A DNA stretch of 64,000 bases from assembly GCF_013618625.1 (NCBI RefSeq), contig NZ_JABRWO010000002.1, positions 434,001 to 498,000 of the forward strand. Reading direction: 5' to 3'. Each line of letters opens with the position of its first letter. The stretch's first letter is position 1. Origin of the DNA: Bremerella alba. Its GTDB lineage: Bacteria; Planctomycetota; Planctomycetia; Pirellulales; Pirellulaceae. Positions 25,883-36,324 of the stretch are shown in pieces. The notes below the pieces were generated by a model. That model was not told the origin of the DNA and ran no database searches. It saw only the letters and a program-made list of their open reading frames with translations. The position numbers and the translations under genes are program-made.

Positions 25883-28468
25883 CTAGGGGCGGATCTCGAC
25901 CAGGTGGGACTGGGGCATCGAGTGAACAAGGTAACGCTGGGAAACGACATCCGACAGCTTCGGCAACAGGACTTCGATTTCCTGCAAAAGCATATGCAGC
26001 GATTCGCCCGCCGACAAGGCATCGGGGGCACGCACGCGCGTCACGTCGAACATCCGCACTTCGTGCAGCAGCGACATCGCCAGACGCTGCTCGACCGTGT
26101 AGCCAGCGTGACTCCCCACGTTCGGCAGGTCGTTGACGTGCTCTAGAAGTTGCGCCAACTGCCGGGCAATCGATCGCGGGTTGGTCTCGTCGGTCACTAG
26201 AAGATCGAGCACGGCACCCAGGTGCATTTCTTCCAAGTAACGCGAACGGTATGTGATCAGGCTATCGGAAATCTCTAGCAGCGCTTCCAATATGGCGGTC
26301 AGGTCACCGGAAGGAAGCACCAGGCAGTTCCGCATCAGTCGCGAGCTTTGCGTTGCCCGCTCCATCCGGCGGCCCATATCTAAAAAGTGATAGACCTGCG
26401 TCCGGGTAATGCTTTCGGAAATGATCCCCGAGAAAGCCGCCAGATCGAGGATCAGGTCGTCTAGCAGTGCCAAACAATCTGACAAATCCCAGTAGCCGGT
26501 ACTGGGTGGCTGGAAGCCTTGGTCGACGCGGTGAAGGACTCGCCAGCTATCGGCCGAGACACGATCGCGGGTGCGTGAAGTGAGCCGGAAGATCTGCGTT
26601 ACGATCGAGCGAAGGCTCATCGAGTTTTGTTCGTCGAAGATATTTGCTGCCAAGATTCGCTCGATTGGCGGCAGTTGTTTTCGCATCTCTTCGACACCGT
26701 AGCCGGTCTCGATAATCCCCATCTCGGCCATCGTGCGAAGCAAGATGATTACCTCAGGCATCTCGCTGAGCTGCTCTTCGCTGGTCAAGCGAGAGATGGT
26801 TGTGCGGAGAATACGTGCCGTCACGCCGGCGCGTTCCAAGTTGCGGCCCAACCAAAATAAGTTTTCTGCGATACGGCTGGGAAGTTCACCCCCGGTACGC
26901 TTCAGTTCGACACCGTGCTCTGGACGCTTTAGCAAGCTCACGCGAGGAATCGGAGTCGCCGACAACACCCACGCATCCTTGCTTCGTTCTCCCACTTGCA
27001 GCGATGCCTCGAGGGGCTGCAATTCTCCGCTGAGCCGCACCAATCCGCCTGGCATTGTCTCGAATTCGTTTTGCCCAAGCACCGCGAAACTTCGCAGGGC
27101 AATGTGAGCCGGAGTGAGCGACTTCTTGGAATAGACCGGGCTAGTCGATCGCATCACTTGCTCTTGGGCGACGAACATATCAGGATCGGCCTGAATCATG
27201 TGAATCAGCTTTTCCTGTTCCCCATTTTTCTGTAAGCGATAAAGGGTGGTTTGATTTCCACGCTGCCGGTAGGCCGGCTTGATGACGAGCTTCTCGATAT
27301 TCTTAATCACGTAGTCCAGCGATTCCGGCTCACCACAGCGCCACGTGGCCACGCCGGGCAGAATCAGCGGCTCGCCCAACAAGTGCTGACAAAGTTGCGG
27401 CAGGAAGGTCATGAAGATTGGTGACTCGACGATGCCTGACCCAAGCGGGTTGAGCACGACCACGTTCTTCATGCGGCAGACTTGCAGCAGTTCGGGGATT
27501 CCTCCGGTCGAGTGGCTGATCTCGAGGGGGTCGCATTGATCGCTGTTAGGACGCCGAATGATGACATCGACGGGAAGCAGCCCTCCTAAGGTCTTCATCA
27601 TGACGCGATTGCCGCGGACGGCCAGGTCGGCCGGTTCGACCAGCGTGTAGCCGAGGTAGCGAGCCAGATAGGCGTCCTCGAAGTAATTCGGGCTGTCAGC
27701 TCCTTTGCTGAGAATCACCACGCGCGGATTGGTGACCCGCGAACAAGCACGCAGCACGGCTTCCTTCACTTTCATGAAGTAGCCAGCCAGGCGTTGGACG
27801 TTCTCTCGGTGAAAGAGACTGGGGGTCATCCGCGACTGGATGATCCGGTTCTCGAGCGCAAAGCCGCTGCCCGAGGGGGATTCGCTACGATCCCCTTGGA
27901 CCCACCAGCTTCCGTCGGGCGAACGAGAAAGGTCGGCCGCGTAGAAGTAAAGGTAGTTGTTGCCAGGAGGATTCTGCCCATGGAAACAGCGATAGTAACC
28001 GGGATGCCGGAACAAGACTTGTTCCGGAAGCACCCCACTTCGCAGCAGATCTTGCGGACCATATAGATCCTGCAAAATCATCTGCATCAGCTTGCCGCGC
28101 TGCTTCAAGCCTTGGGAAATCTGATCCCATTCGCTGCTAGGCAATAACACCGGCAGCGGATCGAGCTCCCAGGGACGGGCTCGGCGATCTTGAGCAGGAT
28201 TCCCGATGCCGGCCCCGACATAGGCCATCCCGGTGCGTTCGAGCAGTTTTTGCATCTGCTGCCAGCGACGCTGGAATTCACCGGCACCAATATCTCGTAC
28301 GCCTTGGACGAAACTTTGCCAATGGGGACGGATCTGCGCACCATCGTTCAGTTCGTCGTATACGTCGGGAATCGGCTTATACGGGGCAAATAAATCGGCA
28401 GGCGCATCATTTGGTGCGGGAATTCTGGTCACCGAGACCTCGGGCTTCCGAATTGAGGTGTTACGCAA
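25883..28468 (-). CDS. ATP-grasp/alpha-E fusion protein (COG2308-COG2307)
   Basis: An 861-residue fusion: circularly permuted ATP-grasp (about 30-510) followed by an alpha-E domain from about 528 (PSRIAENLFWLGRNLERAG). It parallels the separate genes at 22255 and 23739. Its ATP-grasp motifs are altered: the EDN triplet reads GDR (192-194, QGDRSESPSG), the SGGYG loop is missing after Lys397 (IKPAYRQRGNQ), and VDLRPF reads IALRSF. This matches a distinct subfamily that may bind ATP differently or be regulatory. Start uncertain: TTG 28468 opens the longest frame, but GTG 28432 has a GAGG five bases upstream. It starts 15 bases after the transglutaminase-DUF2126 gene. Confidence 0.92.
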   Translation of the reverse strand: MRNTSIRKPEVSVTRIPAPNDAPADLFAPYKPIPDVYDELNDGAQIRPHWQSFVQGVRDIGAGEFQRRWQQMQKLLERTGMAYVGAGIGNPAQDRRARPWELDPLPVLLPSSEWDQISQGLKQRGKLMQMILQDLYGPQDLLRSGVLPEQVLFRHPGYYRCFHGQNPPGNNYLYFYAADLSRSPDGSWWVQGDRSESPSGSGFALENRIIQSRMTPSLFHRENVQRLAGYFMKVKEAVLRACSRVTNPRVVILSKGADSPNYFEDAYLARYLGYTLVEPADLAVRGNRVMMKTLGGLLPVDVIIRRPNSDQCDPLEISHSTGGIPELLQVCRMKNVVVLNPLGSGIVESPIFMTFLPQLCQHLLGEPLILPGVATWRCGEPESLDYVIKNIEKLVIKPAYRQRGNQTTLYRLQKNGEQEKLIHMIQADPDMFVAQEQVMRSTSPVYSKKSLTPAHIALRSFAVLGQNEFETMPGGLVRLSGELQPLEASLQVGERSKDAWVLSATPIPRVSLLKRPEHGVELKRTGGELPSRIAENLFWLGRNLERAGVTARILRTTISRLTSEEQLSEMPEVIILLRTMAEMGIIETGYGVEEMRKQLPPIERILAANIFDEQNSMSLRSIVTQIFRLTSRTRDRVSADSWRVLHRVDQGFQPPSTGYWDLSDCLALLDDLILDLAAFSGIISESITRTQVYHFLDMGRRMERATQSSRLMRNCLVLPSGDLTAILEALLEISDSLITYRSRYLEEMHLGAVLDLLVTDETNPRSIARQLAQLLEHVNDLPNVGSHAGYTVEQRLAMSLLHEVRMFDVTRVRAPDALSAGESLHMLLQEIEVLLPKLSDVVSQRYLVHSMPQSHLVEIRP

Positions 28469-28483
28469 TCCCTGCGTTGGGGT

Positions 28484-31400
28484 TTACAGATGCTTGGTTT
28501 TACCCCGTCTCAAATCGAGCGTGAAGGGGAATTCACTTGAGGTTTCATCCGGTGGAAGCTCAACATGACCCGGAGTATGCCCCATTTTCTCGAATCGACC
28601 GCCACGACGAGATTCTGCCTCAAAAGCATTTACAGGGAAAGATTCTGGATTATTCCCCCCAGGATGCCCTACGTGGTAGCGGCACCCCCCCAAGCTTCTT
28701 TCAGCCCACGCATCGTACAGGTCGATCGTTAACGGCTCGTCAACAGGGATCGTCGGGTGCAGGCAGCTAGGTGGCTGCCAAGCCCGATAACGCACGCCGG
28801 CGACGAACTGCTGTTCGGTTCCGGTGGGATGGAGTGGAATTCTGCGGCCGTTGCACATCAGGTAATGACGTCCAGCGATCGCACCGTTCACTTTGACCTG
28901 CATCCGCTCTAGGGAAGAATCGACGTAACGGGCCGTAAACCCTTGCCCTGATTCTTCTCCGAGCACATACCAAGGCTCGATCGCTTTACGAAGTTCTACC
29001 TTAACACCCCGATGGGCAAAGTCCCCGATCTTCGGGAATTTGAACTCGAAGTGAGGGAGGAACCATTTCGATTCCAACTGGAATCCGGCCTCCTTGGTTT
29101 CGTCGATCACGTCTTCGAAGTCTTGGTAATTGAAGTGAGGCAGCATGAAACGATCGTGCAAGCTCGTATCCCAATCGACCAAATCCGCTTTGTAAGGATG
29201 CTCGGCAAATCTTGCCATTAGCGACCGCAGCAGCAATTGCTGCGTGAGGCTCATCTGAGCATGCGGCGGCATCTCGAAGGCGCGGAATTCAAGCAAGCCG
29301 CGGCGTCCCGAACTGCTGTCAGGTGAAAACAGCTTATCGATACAGAATTCTGCACGGTGCGTGTTTCCGGTGATATCCACCAGCAAGTTGCGGAAAACTC
29401 GGTCGACCAACCAGGGCGAAAAATGCCCCTTATCGGGGATTTGCTCGAAGGCGATCTTCAGTTCATAAATGGCGTCACCGCGACCCTCGTCAATTCGCGG
29501 AGCCTGACTGGTCGGGCCGATGAAGTTGCCGCTGAACAGATACGACAGCGAAGGGTGATTGTGCCAATAGCCAATCAGGCTTCGCAAAATATCGGGTCGC
29601 TGAAGAAACGGGCTCTGTGCTGGGGTCGGGCCACCTAGCACAACGTGGTTACCCCCACCGGTGCCGGTGTGCGTACCATCTTTGTTGAACTTCTCTGTCC
29701 CGAGCCGGGTATGGTGTGCGTCTTCGTACACGCCGGTTGTGATGTCAACGAGTTCCTGCCAGTTGTTGGCAGGCTGAACGTTCACTTCGATCACGCCAGG
29801 ATCGGGCGTCACGCTCAGGTTATTAACCCGATCATCTTCAGGAGGCAGGTAGCCTTCGATGATGACTGGCGAACTCAATTCGGTGGCAACCGATTCGACA
29901 ATCGACAATAGTTCCAGGTAGCCTTCCAGGCGATCCAACGGCGGCATGAAGACATGCAGGCATCCACCACGAGGCTCGACACAAATGGCCGTCCGGACAA
30001 ACTGATTCATCGGATTGGGGCCGCCATTGTCGCTCCAATCGCCGGGGCCGAAGAAACCGTCCGACTCTAGGCTTTGTCCGGCCATTCCTTGCGGACGCGA
30101 GGCACTACGGAAGTCATCGCCACCACTGGTTTTGATCGACCAAGGCTTGCCTGAATCTCCGCCAACCATGGCCGGAGTACGCCGGGACATGAACTCGGCA
30201 TAGGAGGGAAGCGGAGCCGATACGGCCATCGGATCGAGCGGGAAGAGCGCGGCGGCCTGTCCTTCAGCTTCGTAAAACAACGATTTCAGCGGCAAACGCA
30301 AACCCATCGCCGAGTCGCCGGGAATGAGGAATAGCTCGTCACTGCGCACTACCCATTCACCACTTTCCCAGCCAGGCTGGGCAGTCCACCACAGGTAGCG
30401 AAGGGGCAGGACAACGCCGACCGGCGAAGTAATTCCCTGCTCGAAGACCTTTGCGATCCGCGAACGTTCTTCTTCGTCTTCCAGCTTGGAATCGTGGATA
30501 TCGACATTCACGGGAAGCCGACGTTCCATCCAGGTGTAATAGAACGCGTCTTCGTAGGCATAGCTGGAATGGTTCGGCTCAACACCAAGATGCTCGGCCA
30601 AGCGACGCGTGAACTGCATGGCCAAGTCGGTATCGTGACCGTAATTGACGCCGTCTTCCGCAAGTAGCGACGCGTCTTTCCAGATCGGTTCACCATCGTA
30701 TCGCCAGTAGCAGCGGAAAGCCCAACGCGGAAGGGATTCGCCAGGGTACCACTTGCCTTGTCCGTAATGCAGAAAGCCGCCGTCGCCGAAGCGTTTGAAC
30801 AGCTTACGCATTAGTTTATCGGCTAGGCCTCGCTTGGTTGGCCCTACGGCAGCCGTGTTCCACTCGTCGCCTTCCATGTCGTCGATGGAAACGAACGTCG
30901 GTTCGCCCCCCATGGTCATCGTGATGCCAACGCGATCGAGATGCTTGTCGACTTCATGGCCGAGCGATTGGATCTCTTGCCATTCATCGTCGGTGTACGG
31001 TTTGGTCACACGCGGGTCTTCGTGGAAACGTGTGATCGTCATATCGAAGTCAAACTCGACTTCGGCCTTCTCGTGACTTCCAGATACAGGAGCCGCAGTG
31101 ATTGGCGACGGGGTACATGCCAGCGGAATGTGTCCTTCACCCGCGAAGAGCCCCGACGTTGGGTCGAGACCGACCCAACCGGCACCCGGCAGGAAGACCT
31201 CGGTCCAGGCGTGCAGATCGGTGAAGTCTACTTCCGTACCGGAAGGACCATCGAGCGATTTGATGTCTGGCTTCAACTGGCAGATATAGCCCGAGGCGAA
31301 CCGGGCCGCGAGCCCGAAGTGACGCAGCATCTGAACCAGCAGCCAAGCCGAATCGCGGCATGACCCGAGACGCTTCTCTAAGGTTTGCTCGGCGCTTTGG

Positions 31401-31897
31401 ACGCCATGCTCCATCCGAACCGTGTACTTGATGTCGTCCTGCAACCGCTGGTTGATATCGACCAAAAAATCGACCGTGCGACGCGGCGTAATATCGACCC
31501 CCTTGAGGTACTCGGTCAGGAGAGGCCCCGGAGGTTCCAGTTCTAAAAACGGAGCCAGGTCGGTCTTGAGCGGCTCCTGGTAGACGATCGGATATTCCTC
31601 CGAATCGGGCTCCAAGAAGAAGTCGAACGGATTGATCACCGTCATTTCGGCAGTCAGATCGACATCGACCTGGAAAAAATCGACGGGTTCCGGAAAGACA
31701 ACGCGAGCGGCGAAGTTTCCGTGGGGGTCCTGTTGCCAGTTCAAAAAGTGTGGCTGGGGACTGATCTTCAAAGAATAACTATGAATGGGCGTTCGGCAGT
31801 GGGGAGCAGGACGCAGCCGAATCGTTTGAGCCCCTACACTGATCTTGCGATCGTATTTGTATTTGGTCGAATGATGGATCGCCGTCAGAATCGCCAT
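28484..31897 (-). CDS. Transglutaminase-DUF2126 (putative amidoligase) fusion protein
   Basis: 1137 residues. Residues 1-260 are a transglutaminase-like module with Cys180 (RLGSCRDSAWL), His229 (DLHAWTEVF) and Asp245 (GWVGLDPTS). From about 300 onward is DUF2126 (COG4196), classed as a putative amidoligase with a glutamine-synthetase-like fold; typical blocks are GITMTMGGEPTFVSIDD, HYGQGKWYPGESLPRWAF and GTGGGNHVVLGG. Length and order are normal for the family. ATG 31897 has a TGAGG site. It is the first gene of the operon with the ATP-grasp fusion and the second transglutaminase. It probably joins and trims amide-linked products, a role predicted from genome context but not shown. Confidence 0.93.
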   Translation of the reverse strand: MAILTAIHHSTKYKYDRKISVGAQTIRLRPAPHCRTPIHSYSLKISPQPHFLNWQQDPHGNFAARVVFPEPVDFFQVDVDLTAEMTVINPFDFFLEPDSEEYPIVYQEPLKTDLAPFLELEPPGPLLTEYLKGVDITPRRTVDFLVDINQRLQDDIKYTVRMEHGVQSAEQTLEKRLGSCRDSAWLLVQMLRHFGLAARFASGYICQLKPDIKSLDGPSGTEVDFTDLHAWTEVFLPGAGWVGLDPTSGLFAGEGHIPLACTPSPITAAPVSGSHEKAEVEFDFDMTITRFHEDPRVTKPYTDDEWQEIQSLGHEVDKHLDRVGITMTMGGEPTFVSIDDMEGDEWNTAAVGPTKRGLADKLMRKLFKRFGDGGFLHYGQGKWYPGESLPRWAFRCYWRYDGEPIWKDASLLAEDGVNYGHDTDLAMQFTRRLAEHLGVEPNHSSYAYEDAFYYTWMERRLPVNVDIHDSKLEDEEERSRIAKVFEQGITSPVGVVLPLRYLWWTAQPGWESGEWVVRSDELFLIPGDSAMGLRLPLKSLFYEAEGQAAALFPLDPMAVSAPLPSYAEFMSRRTPAMVGGDSGKPWSIKTSGGDDFRSASRPQGMAGQSLESDGFFGPGDWSDNGGPNPMNQFVRTAICVEPRGGCLHVFMPPLDRLEGYLELLSIVESVATELSSPVIIEGYLPPEDDRVNNLSVTPDPGVIEVNVQPANNWQELVDITTGVYEDAHHTRLGTEKFNKDGTHTGTGGGNHVVLGGPTPAQSPFLQRPDILRSLIGYWHNHPSLSYLFSGNFIGPTSQAPRIDEGRGDAIYELKIAFEQIPDKGHFSPWLVDRVFRNLLVDITGNTHRAEFCIDKLFSPDSSSGRRGLLEFRAFEMPPHAQMSLTQQLLLRSLMARFAEHPYKADLVDWDTSLHDRFMLPHFNYQDFEDVIDETKEAGFQLESKWFLPHFEFKFPKIGDFAHRGVKVELRKAIEPWYVLGEESGQGFTARYVDSSLERMQVKVNGAIAGRHYLMCNGRRIPLHPTGTEQQFVAGVRYRAWQPPSCLHPTIPVDEPLTIDLYDAWAERSLGGCRYHVGHPGGNNPESFPVNAFEAESRRGGRFEKMGHTPGHVELPPDETSSEFPFTLDLRRGKTKHL

Positions 31898-32166
31898 AAA
31901 AGCCTCAAAGATATCGAATCGCGGGAGAGAAATGTCACACCGTTGTAGGCCAAAGTCGGGCCCGCATACGGTTTATATGGGAACAACGCACGAAAATCAG
32001 CCACCGGCGTTTTAGTCGGCACGATTCGCTGATTATGAAACGCAAATGATGCGCCAATCAACGATCATTGCCAGAAACCTACCACTTAGCAAAGGTTTCG
32101 GTTCAAGGTGCTAAAAAAATGTGCACATAGGGCCCAATTCTGAGCCATATCGAGAGTACATCGGCG

Positions 32167-34149
32167 TTAAATTCTATCCAGCCATAGCAGCCCGTACGGC
32201 TGCATTACCAGATCTTCATGAGTTGCGATTTCCTGCTCGCTGATCAGATCTTGGAAAAAACGCCCCAGCCCCCCTGTGCGGACATTATTAGCCGGAACAC
32301 GCTGCTCTTCCTCGGTGAAATTCGCCAGGACGAGCGTCCGATTGCCCTCAAAATGCCTCACGAAACCGAGAACATGGGGATTATCGACCGGAACCAACTC
32401 CATTTGCTGTCCGGCCAAGGAGGGCAAATTCTTCCTCAGCGAGATCAATTTCTGGATCGAGCGGAAGATTTTCCCACGAATCGATCCATTTTGGTCATCG
32501 ACTTCCTGTTTGAAGTTTTGCAGATATTCCCACTTCATTTTGGGGCGATGGATCCAACGTGTGTCGCCTGCTTTGGCAGGGTCTTTCACGAAGTCATAGT
32601 CATTGAGCATGCCCCACTCTTCGCCGAGATACAAAAGGGGTATGCCGCCCACACTCAGCGTGATGCCATACAGCAGGCACATACGGCGGACCGACATCTC
32701 GATCAACTTAGGGTCGTGGAACTCGATGGCTTGCTCTAGGCCGGCCAGCGACGCCAGCGTGCCTGAGATCCGCATGTCCCCGGTGGCAGGGTTATGCTGA
32801 AAAGGGACTCCGCGGGCAAATGAGCCGGGGAATTGCCCTGTGTAAAAGTTGTTCAAGAATTGTCGATGATTGTAGCCATTGATGCCGAGTTGGGCCGCGT
32901 CTTTGTCGTCGAATGTCCAACCGATATCGTCGTGGCAGCGAAGGTAATTTACCCACGAAGTTCCGTGTGGCAAACGATGGCGATGACTCAGAGACTTTTT
33001 CAGTAGCTGCGTACTGCGTGTCGCCAGGGATTCCCACAACAGGGCCATCAGGGTCGGGTTGTACGAGATCTGACACTCTTCCTCACCGATGTACTTGACG
33101 ACTTCGTCGGGATGCACGATCGCTTCCGACTTGAAGACCAGCCCGGGCGCGGCAATCTCGGCCATGCAATTGAATGCCTGGATCAACTGGTGCGCTTCGG
33201 GGCGGTTTTCACAGTTGGTGCCCATTTGCTTCCAAATGAACGCCACCGCATCCAACCGCAAAATGTCGACGCCGGTGTTAGCGATGAAGAGCATTTCTTC
33301 GAGCATTGCCCGGAAGACCGCCGGATTACCGTAGTTCAGGTCCCACTGAAAGCTATTGAAGGTCGTCCAAACCCAGCGTTGCATCCCGTCATGCCAGGTG
33401 AAGTTGCCGCGACGAACGGTGGGGAAAATCTCACGCAGGGTGCGTTCGTACTGATCGGGAACGGTGCGATCGGGGAAGCAGTAATAGTACTGCTGATATT
33501 CGATATCGCCAGCTTGAGCATGCTGCGCCCAATAATGATCATCCGACGTGTGGTTGAAGACAAAGTCGAGACACAGACAAATATCGGCTTCGCGAAATTC
33601 GTCGGCCAGTTGGCGAAGATCGTCGATCGTGCCCAGACGGGGATCAACGCTACGATAATTGCTGATCGCGTAACCGCCGTCGTTGTCGCCTGGGCGCACG
33701 GCGAACAACGGCATCAAGTGAACGTAGGTCAGTCCGAGATCTTTAAAGTAGGGAATGCACTCGCGTAGCTTGCTGAGATTCTCGGAGAAGAGATCGACGT
33801 AAAGCGCACCGCCCACCATGTGTTCCGACTGAAACCAGGTCGGATCGTTTAAGCGGTGGTCGTCTTGTTCGCGCAGCTCGGGACTACGTTGCTTCCAACC
33901 GCGTGCCGCTGTGAACATGATCTCTTCCAAGTGATAGAAGAAGTCATATCGATCGTGATACAGCGTAAAGAGCAGTCGAAACAACCGTGGCCACTGGGCT
34001 ACCAGGCGCTGCGTGAATTCGCGCGCCAGCCCACAGGCGATATCGTCCTCAGACCAAAATGCATCCAGCCGCGGCAGAAGTCGCTTGAGCGAGATCTCCG
34101 CTTCGGTTTGCAGTGGGTCGGGCTGTCCGTTCCTACTCGTTCCGATCAT
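32167..34149 (-). CDS. ams: Amylosucrase
   Basis: A GH13 enzyme that cleaves sucrose, moving glucose onto an alpha-1,4-glucan and freeing fructose. The 660 residues match the family. Its signatures are [16 protein letters not shown] (about 261-276), the nucleophile Asp300 in [10 protein letters not shown], the acid/base Glu342 in [12 protein letters not shown], and the transition-state pair in [11 protein letters not shown] helical N-terminal domain of about 100 residues ([15 protein letters not shown]) is as in Neisseria amylosucrase. It overlaps the sucrose-phosphate synthase gene by 17 bases, so sucrose making and breaking are co-expressed. No signal peptide, so it acts on internal sucrose. 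Confidence 0.94.
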   Translation of the reverse strand: MIGTSRNGQPDPLQTEAEISLKRLLPRLDAFWSEDDIACGLAREFTQRLVAQWPRLFRLLFTLYHDRYDFFYHLEEIMFTAARGWKQRSPELREQDDHRLNDPTWFQSEHMVGGALYVDLFSENLSKLRECIPYFKDLGLTYVHLMPLFAVRPGDNDGGYAISNYRSVDPRLGTIDDLRQLADEFREADICLCLDFVFNHTSDDHYWAQHAQAGDIEYQQYYYCFPDRTVPDQYERTLREIFPTVRRGNFTWHDGMQRWVWTTFNSFQWDLNYGNPAVFRAMLEEMLFIANTGVDILRLDAVAFIWKQMGTNCENRPEAHQLIQAFNCMAEIAAPGLVFKSEAIVHPDEVVKYIGEEECQISYNPTLMALLWESLATRSTQLLKKSLSHRHRLPHGTSWVNYLRCHDDIGWTFDDKDAAQLGINGYNHRQFLNNFYTGQFPGSFARGVPFQHNPATGDMRISGTLASLAGLEQAIEFHDPKLIEMSVRRMCLLYGITLSVGGIPLLYLGEEWGMLNDYDFVKDPAKAGDTRWIHRPKMKWEYLQNFKQEVDDQNGSIRGKIFRSIQKLISLRKNLPSLAGQQMELVPVDNPHVLGFVRHFEGNRTLVLANFTEEEQRVPANNVRTGGLGRFFQDLISEQEIATHEDLVMQPYGLLWLDRI

Positions 34150-36265
34150 TGGGTATCGTGATGTTATCTAAAAACTGATAGTAATTAATTCCCTCCAGGA
34201 TACCTCGTGCATGATGTCCCTCTGAGAAATAGATCCGCGGCCAGTCCCTTAGCTTCTCGAGCTCAGGACTGTAATTCCCTACAACCACTCCAAGCGTGCG
34301 CCCTTTGAGCATCCCCTCGTCGTTGCCGCTGTCGCCGGCCACGAGCACTTTTTCTGGCGAAAATCCCCATTTGTAGAGGACGTGCCGCACAGCCACACCA
34401 GGCCCCCCGCGATTGGGCAAGATGTCTAGGTACATATCTCGTGAGAATACCACGCGTGCGCGAATGCCGGCTTCTCGTAGCATTCGCTTGATTTCCGAGA
34501 TACTCGGAGCAACGCTCTTGTCGAGGTCGAAGCTGATCTTGAACTCAGACTGCTGAAAATCCTTTTGCACGTAGACTCCATCCACGCCCTCAAACAGAGC
34601 ACGTATTTTATCGGGTGTCCAGTGCAGACCGATCTGCTTTCGCCAAGTTCGGTCGTTGGTGAGATATTCGCCGTAGTACAGTTCTGTTCCGACTGCGGCA
34701 CAAATCAGGTCAGGTCTCGGCAGATTCATCTCCTCGATCTGTTCCATCGCACTGTCCAGGCGACGCCCAGTCGAGATGCCAAAGCCGATGTAGTCGTGTT
34801 CGCGAATCGTGTCCATTAATTCGCGAAGCGCGTCATCGTCGCCGGTCAGTGTGTTATCCAGGTCGGTGATTATGAGCCGATCGAAGTTTGGCATGCGCCG
34901 AACTTTCGAGTTTCGCGCGAGGTCGGGCTTGGCCGAATGGTCGAGAATATCGTTGATGTCTCGCCAATATCGTTTGGCATGATTCGCCCAGGAGTAGTGC
35001 TTTTTGGCACCATCTTTCCCTTGGTTGGCCCAATCGTCCCATTGCTCAGGCTCCGTAAGCATCCGAAGCAAGGCCTTCTCGATCGCTTCGGGATCGAGCG
35101 GGTCGACCAAAAGACCGTTGTGGCAGTTCGCTACGATATCTCTCGGACCACCGTCGTTGGTGGCGACAATCGGCAGGCCTGCTGCGGCAGCTTCCAGAAG
35201 CGTTAAACCAAACGGTTCCGTGAGCGCTGGATTAACAAAGACTCCGCGACGTTGGGCACACCAACGATAAATGTCAGGTACATCACTCGGGGCATGCATC
35301 TTGGGGTACGCGACCGAACCGTACAGATCGAAGTCGTCGATCTTACCGAGGATTTGCTCGACAATCCGGCGTTGGGCCGGAGCGAGATCCTTCAGGTTTT
35401 CGCGCGTTCCCATGATGAGCACGAGATTAGAAAGCTCTTGCAAACGCTCGCTCTCACCATAAACACGGACGAGCATTTCCAGGTTTTTTCGCTCGTCGGG
35501 ACGAGCCATGGCGATCAACGGCGGCTTGCTGGGGTCTCGCAGAAAACGCTCGATCTGCGGGCCAATCGCGTAATCGTCATCCGTTGATTTCGGTGGCGCG
35601 AACGACTGCAGGTTCACACCAGGAGGAATGACTTCCATCCGATCGGGTACGTAGTTCTCGTATTTTTCGTACTGTAGTTCGACTTCCTGATTGGTGCTGG
35701 CCACCACCATCGAAGCCGTTTCCAGAGCAACTTCCTCCGCTTCGATTCGCTGCGCCAAGCGGTAGCGGCGTTCGAGGTCTTCGACCGACTTACCCTTGGC
35801 AATCAAGCGTTCTTGTTTGACACGACCGAGCGAATGGCCGGTGAAAACAAACGGAATGTGAAGCAGCCGAGCAAGCTGCGCCCCGGCAAGACCCGCGTCG
35901 GCATAATGCCCATGAATGAGGTCCGGCAGACCGGCGCGGCGGAAGTGAGCGAGGGTCTGATCGACGAAGAATTCGATGTAAGGCCAAAGCGATTCTTTGC
36001 GAATATACCGTTTGGGTCCGAACGGAATTCGGACGATTTTGGCGTTCTCGCAAATAGGTTCTTCGACTTGGGCATAGTCATCGGAAACGCGGTCGTCGAT
36101 GATTTGCCGGGTGAGAAGTTCTACTTCGGTAACTTCGGGCTCTTTGGCCAGTTCCGCGGCCAACTCCAGGACATACTTAACCTGGCCGCCCGTGTCCGCG
36201 TCGCGACCAAGTTCGGCATCTTTGGCGCGGATTAAGCCATGTAAGCTTATCAGAGCGATCTTCAT
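34133..36265 (-). CDS. Sucrose-phosphate synthase with C-terminal HAD domain
   Basis: 710 residues. The N-terminal GT4 (GT-B) part has the DTGGQVKYV loop (24-32), HGHYADAG (118-125) and the E-x7-E nucleotide-sugar motif Glu350/Glu358 in [12 protein letters not shown], as in sucrose-phosphate synthases that join UDP- or ADP-glucose to fructose 6-phosphate. From about 460 a HAD domain begins with [11 protein letters not shown]: Asp468, Asp470 and Thr472 fit DxDxT, and [10 protein letters not shown] is the metal motif, so it may be an active phosphatase. A separate phosphatase gene lies divergently at 37320, so the HAD could be structural or redundant. Second gene of the sucrose operon. Confidence 0.93.
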   Translation of the reverse strand: MKIALISLHGLIRAKDAELGRDADTGGQVKYVLELAAELAKEPEVTEVELLTRQIIDDRVSDDYAQVEEPICENAKIVRIPFGPKRYIRKESLWPYIEFFVDQTLAHFRRAGLPDLIHGHYADAGLAGAQLARLLHIPFVFTGHSLGRVKQERLIAKGKSVEDLERRYRLAQRIEAEEVALETASMVVASTNQEVELQYEKYENYVPDRMEVIPPGVNLQSFAPPKSTDDDYAIGPQIERFLRDPSKPPLIAMARPDERKNLEMLVRVYGESERLQELSNLVLIMGTRENLKDLAPAQRRIVEQILGKIDDFDLYGSVAYPKMHAPSDVPDIYRWCAQRRGVFVNPALTEPFGLTLLEAAAAGLPIVATNDGGPRDIVANCHNGLLVDPLDPEAIEKALLRMLTEPEQWDDWANQGKDGAKKHYSWANHAKRYWRDINDILDHSAKPDLARNSKVRRMPNFDRLIITDLDNTLTGDDDALRELMDTIREHDYIGFGISTGRRLDSAMEQIEEMNLPRPDLICAAVGTELYYGEYLTNDRTWRKQIGLHWTPDKIRALFEGVDGVYVQKDFQQSEFKISFDLDKSVAPSISEIKRMLREAGIRARVVFSRDMYLDILPNRGGPGVAVRHVLYKWGFSPEKVLVAGDSGNDEGMLKGRTLGVVVGNYSPELEKLRDWPRIYFSEGHHARGILEGINYYQFLDNITIPNDRNE

Positions 36266-36324
36266 GGAGAGTTATTCTTTGAGGTTGTTGGTAGTGGGAA
36301 AGGTGGAAGTCGTGGCAACGCTCC

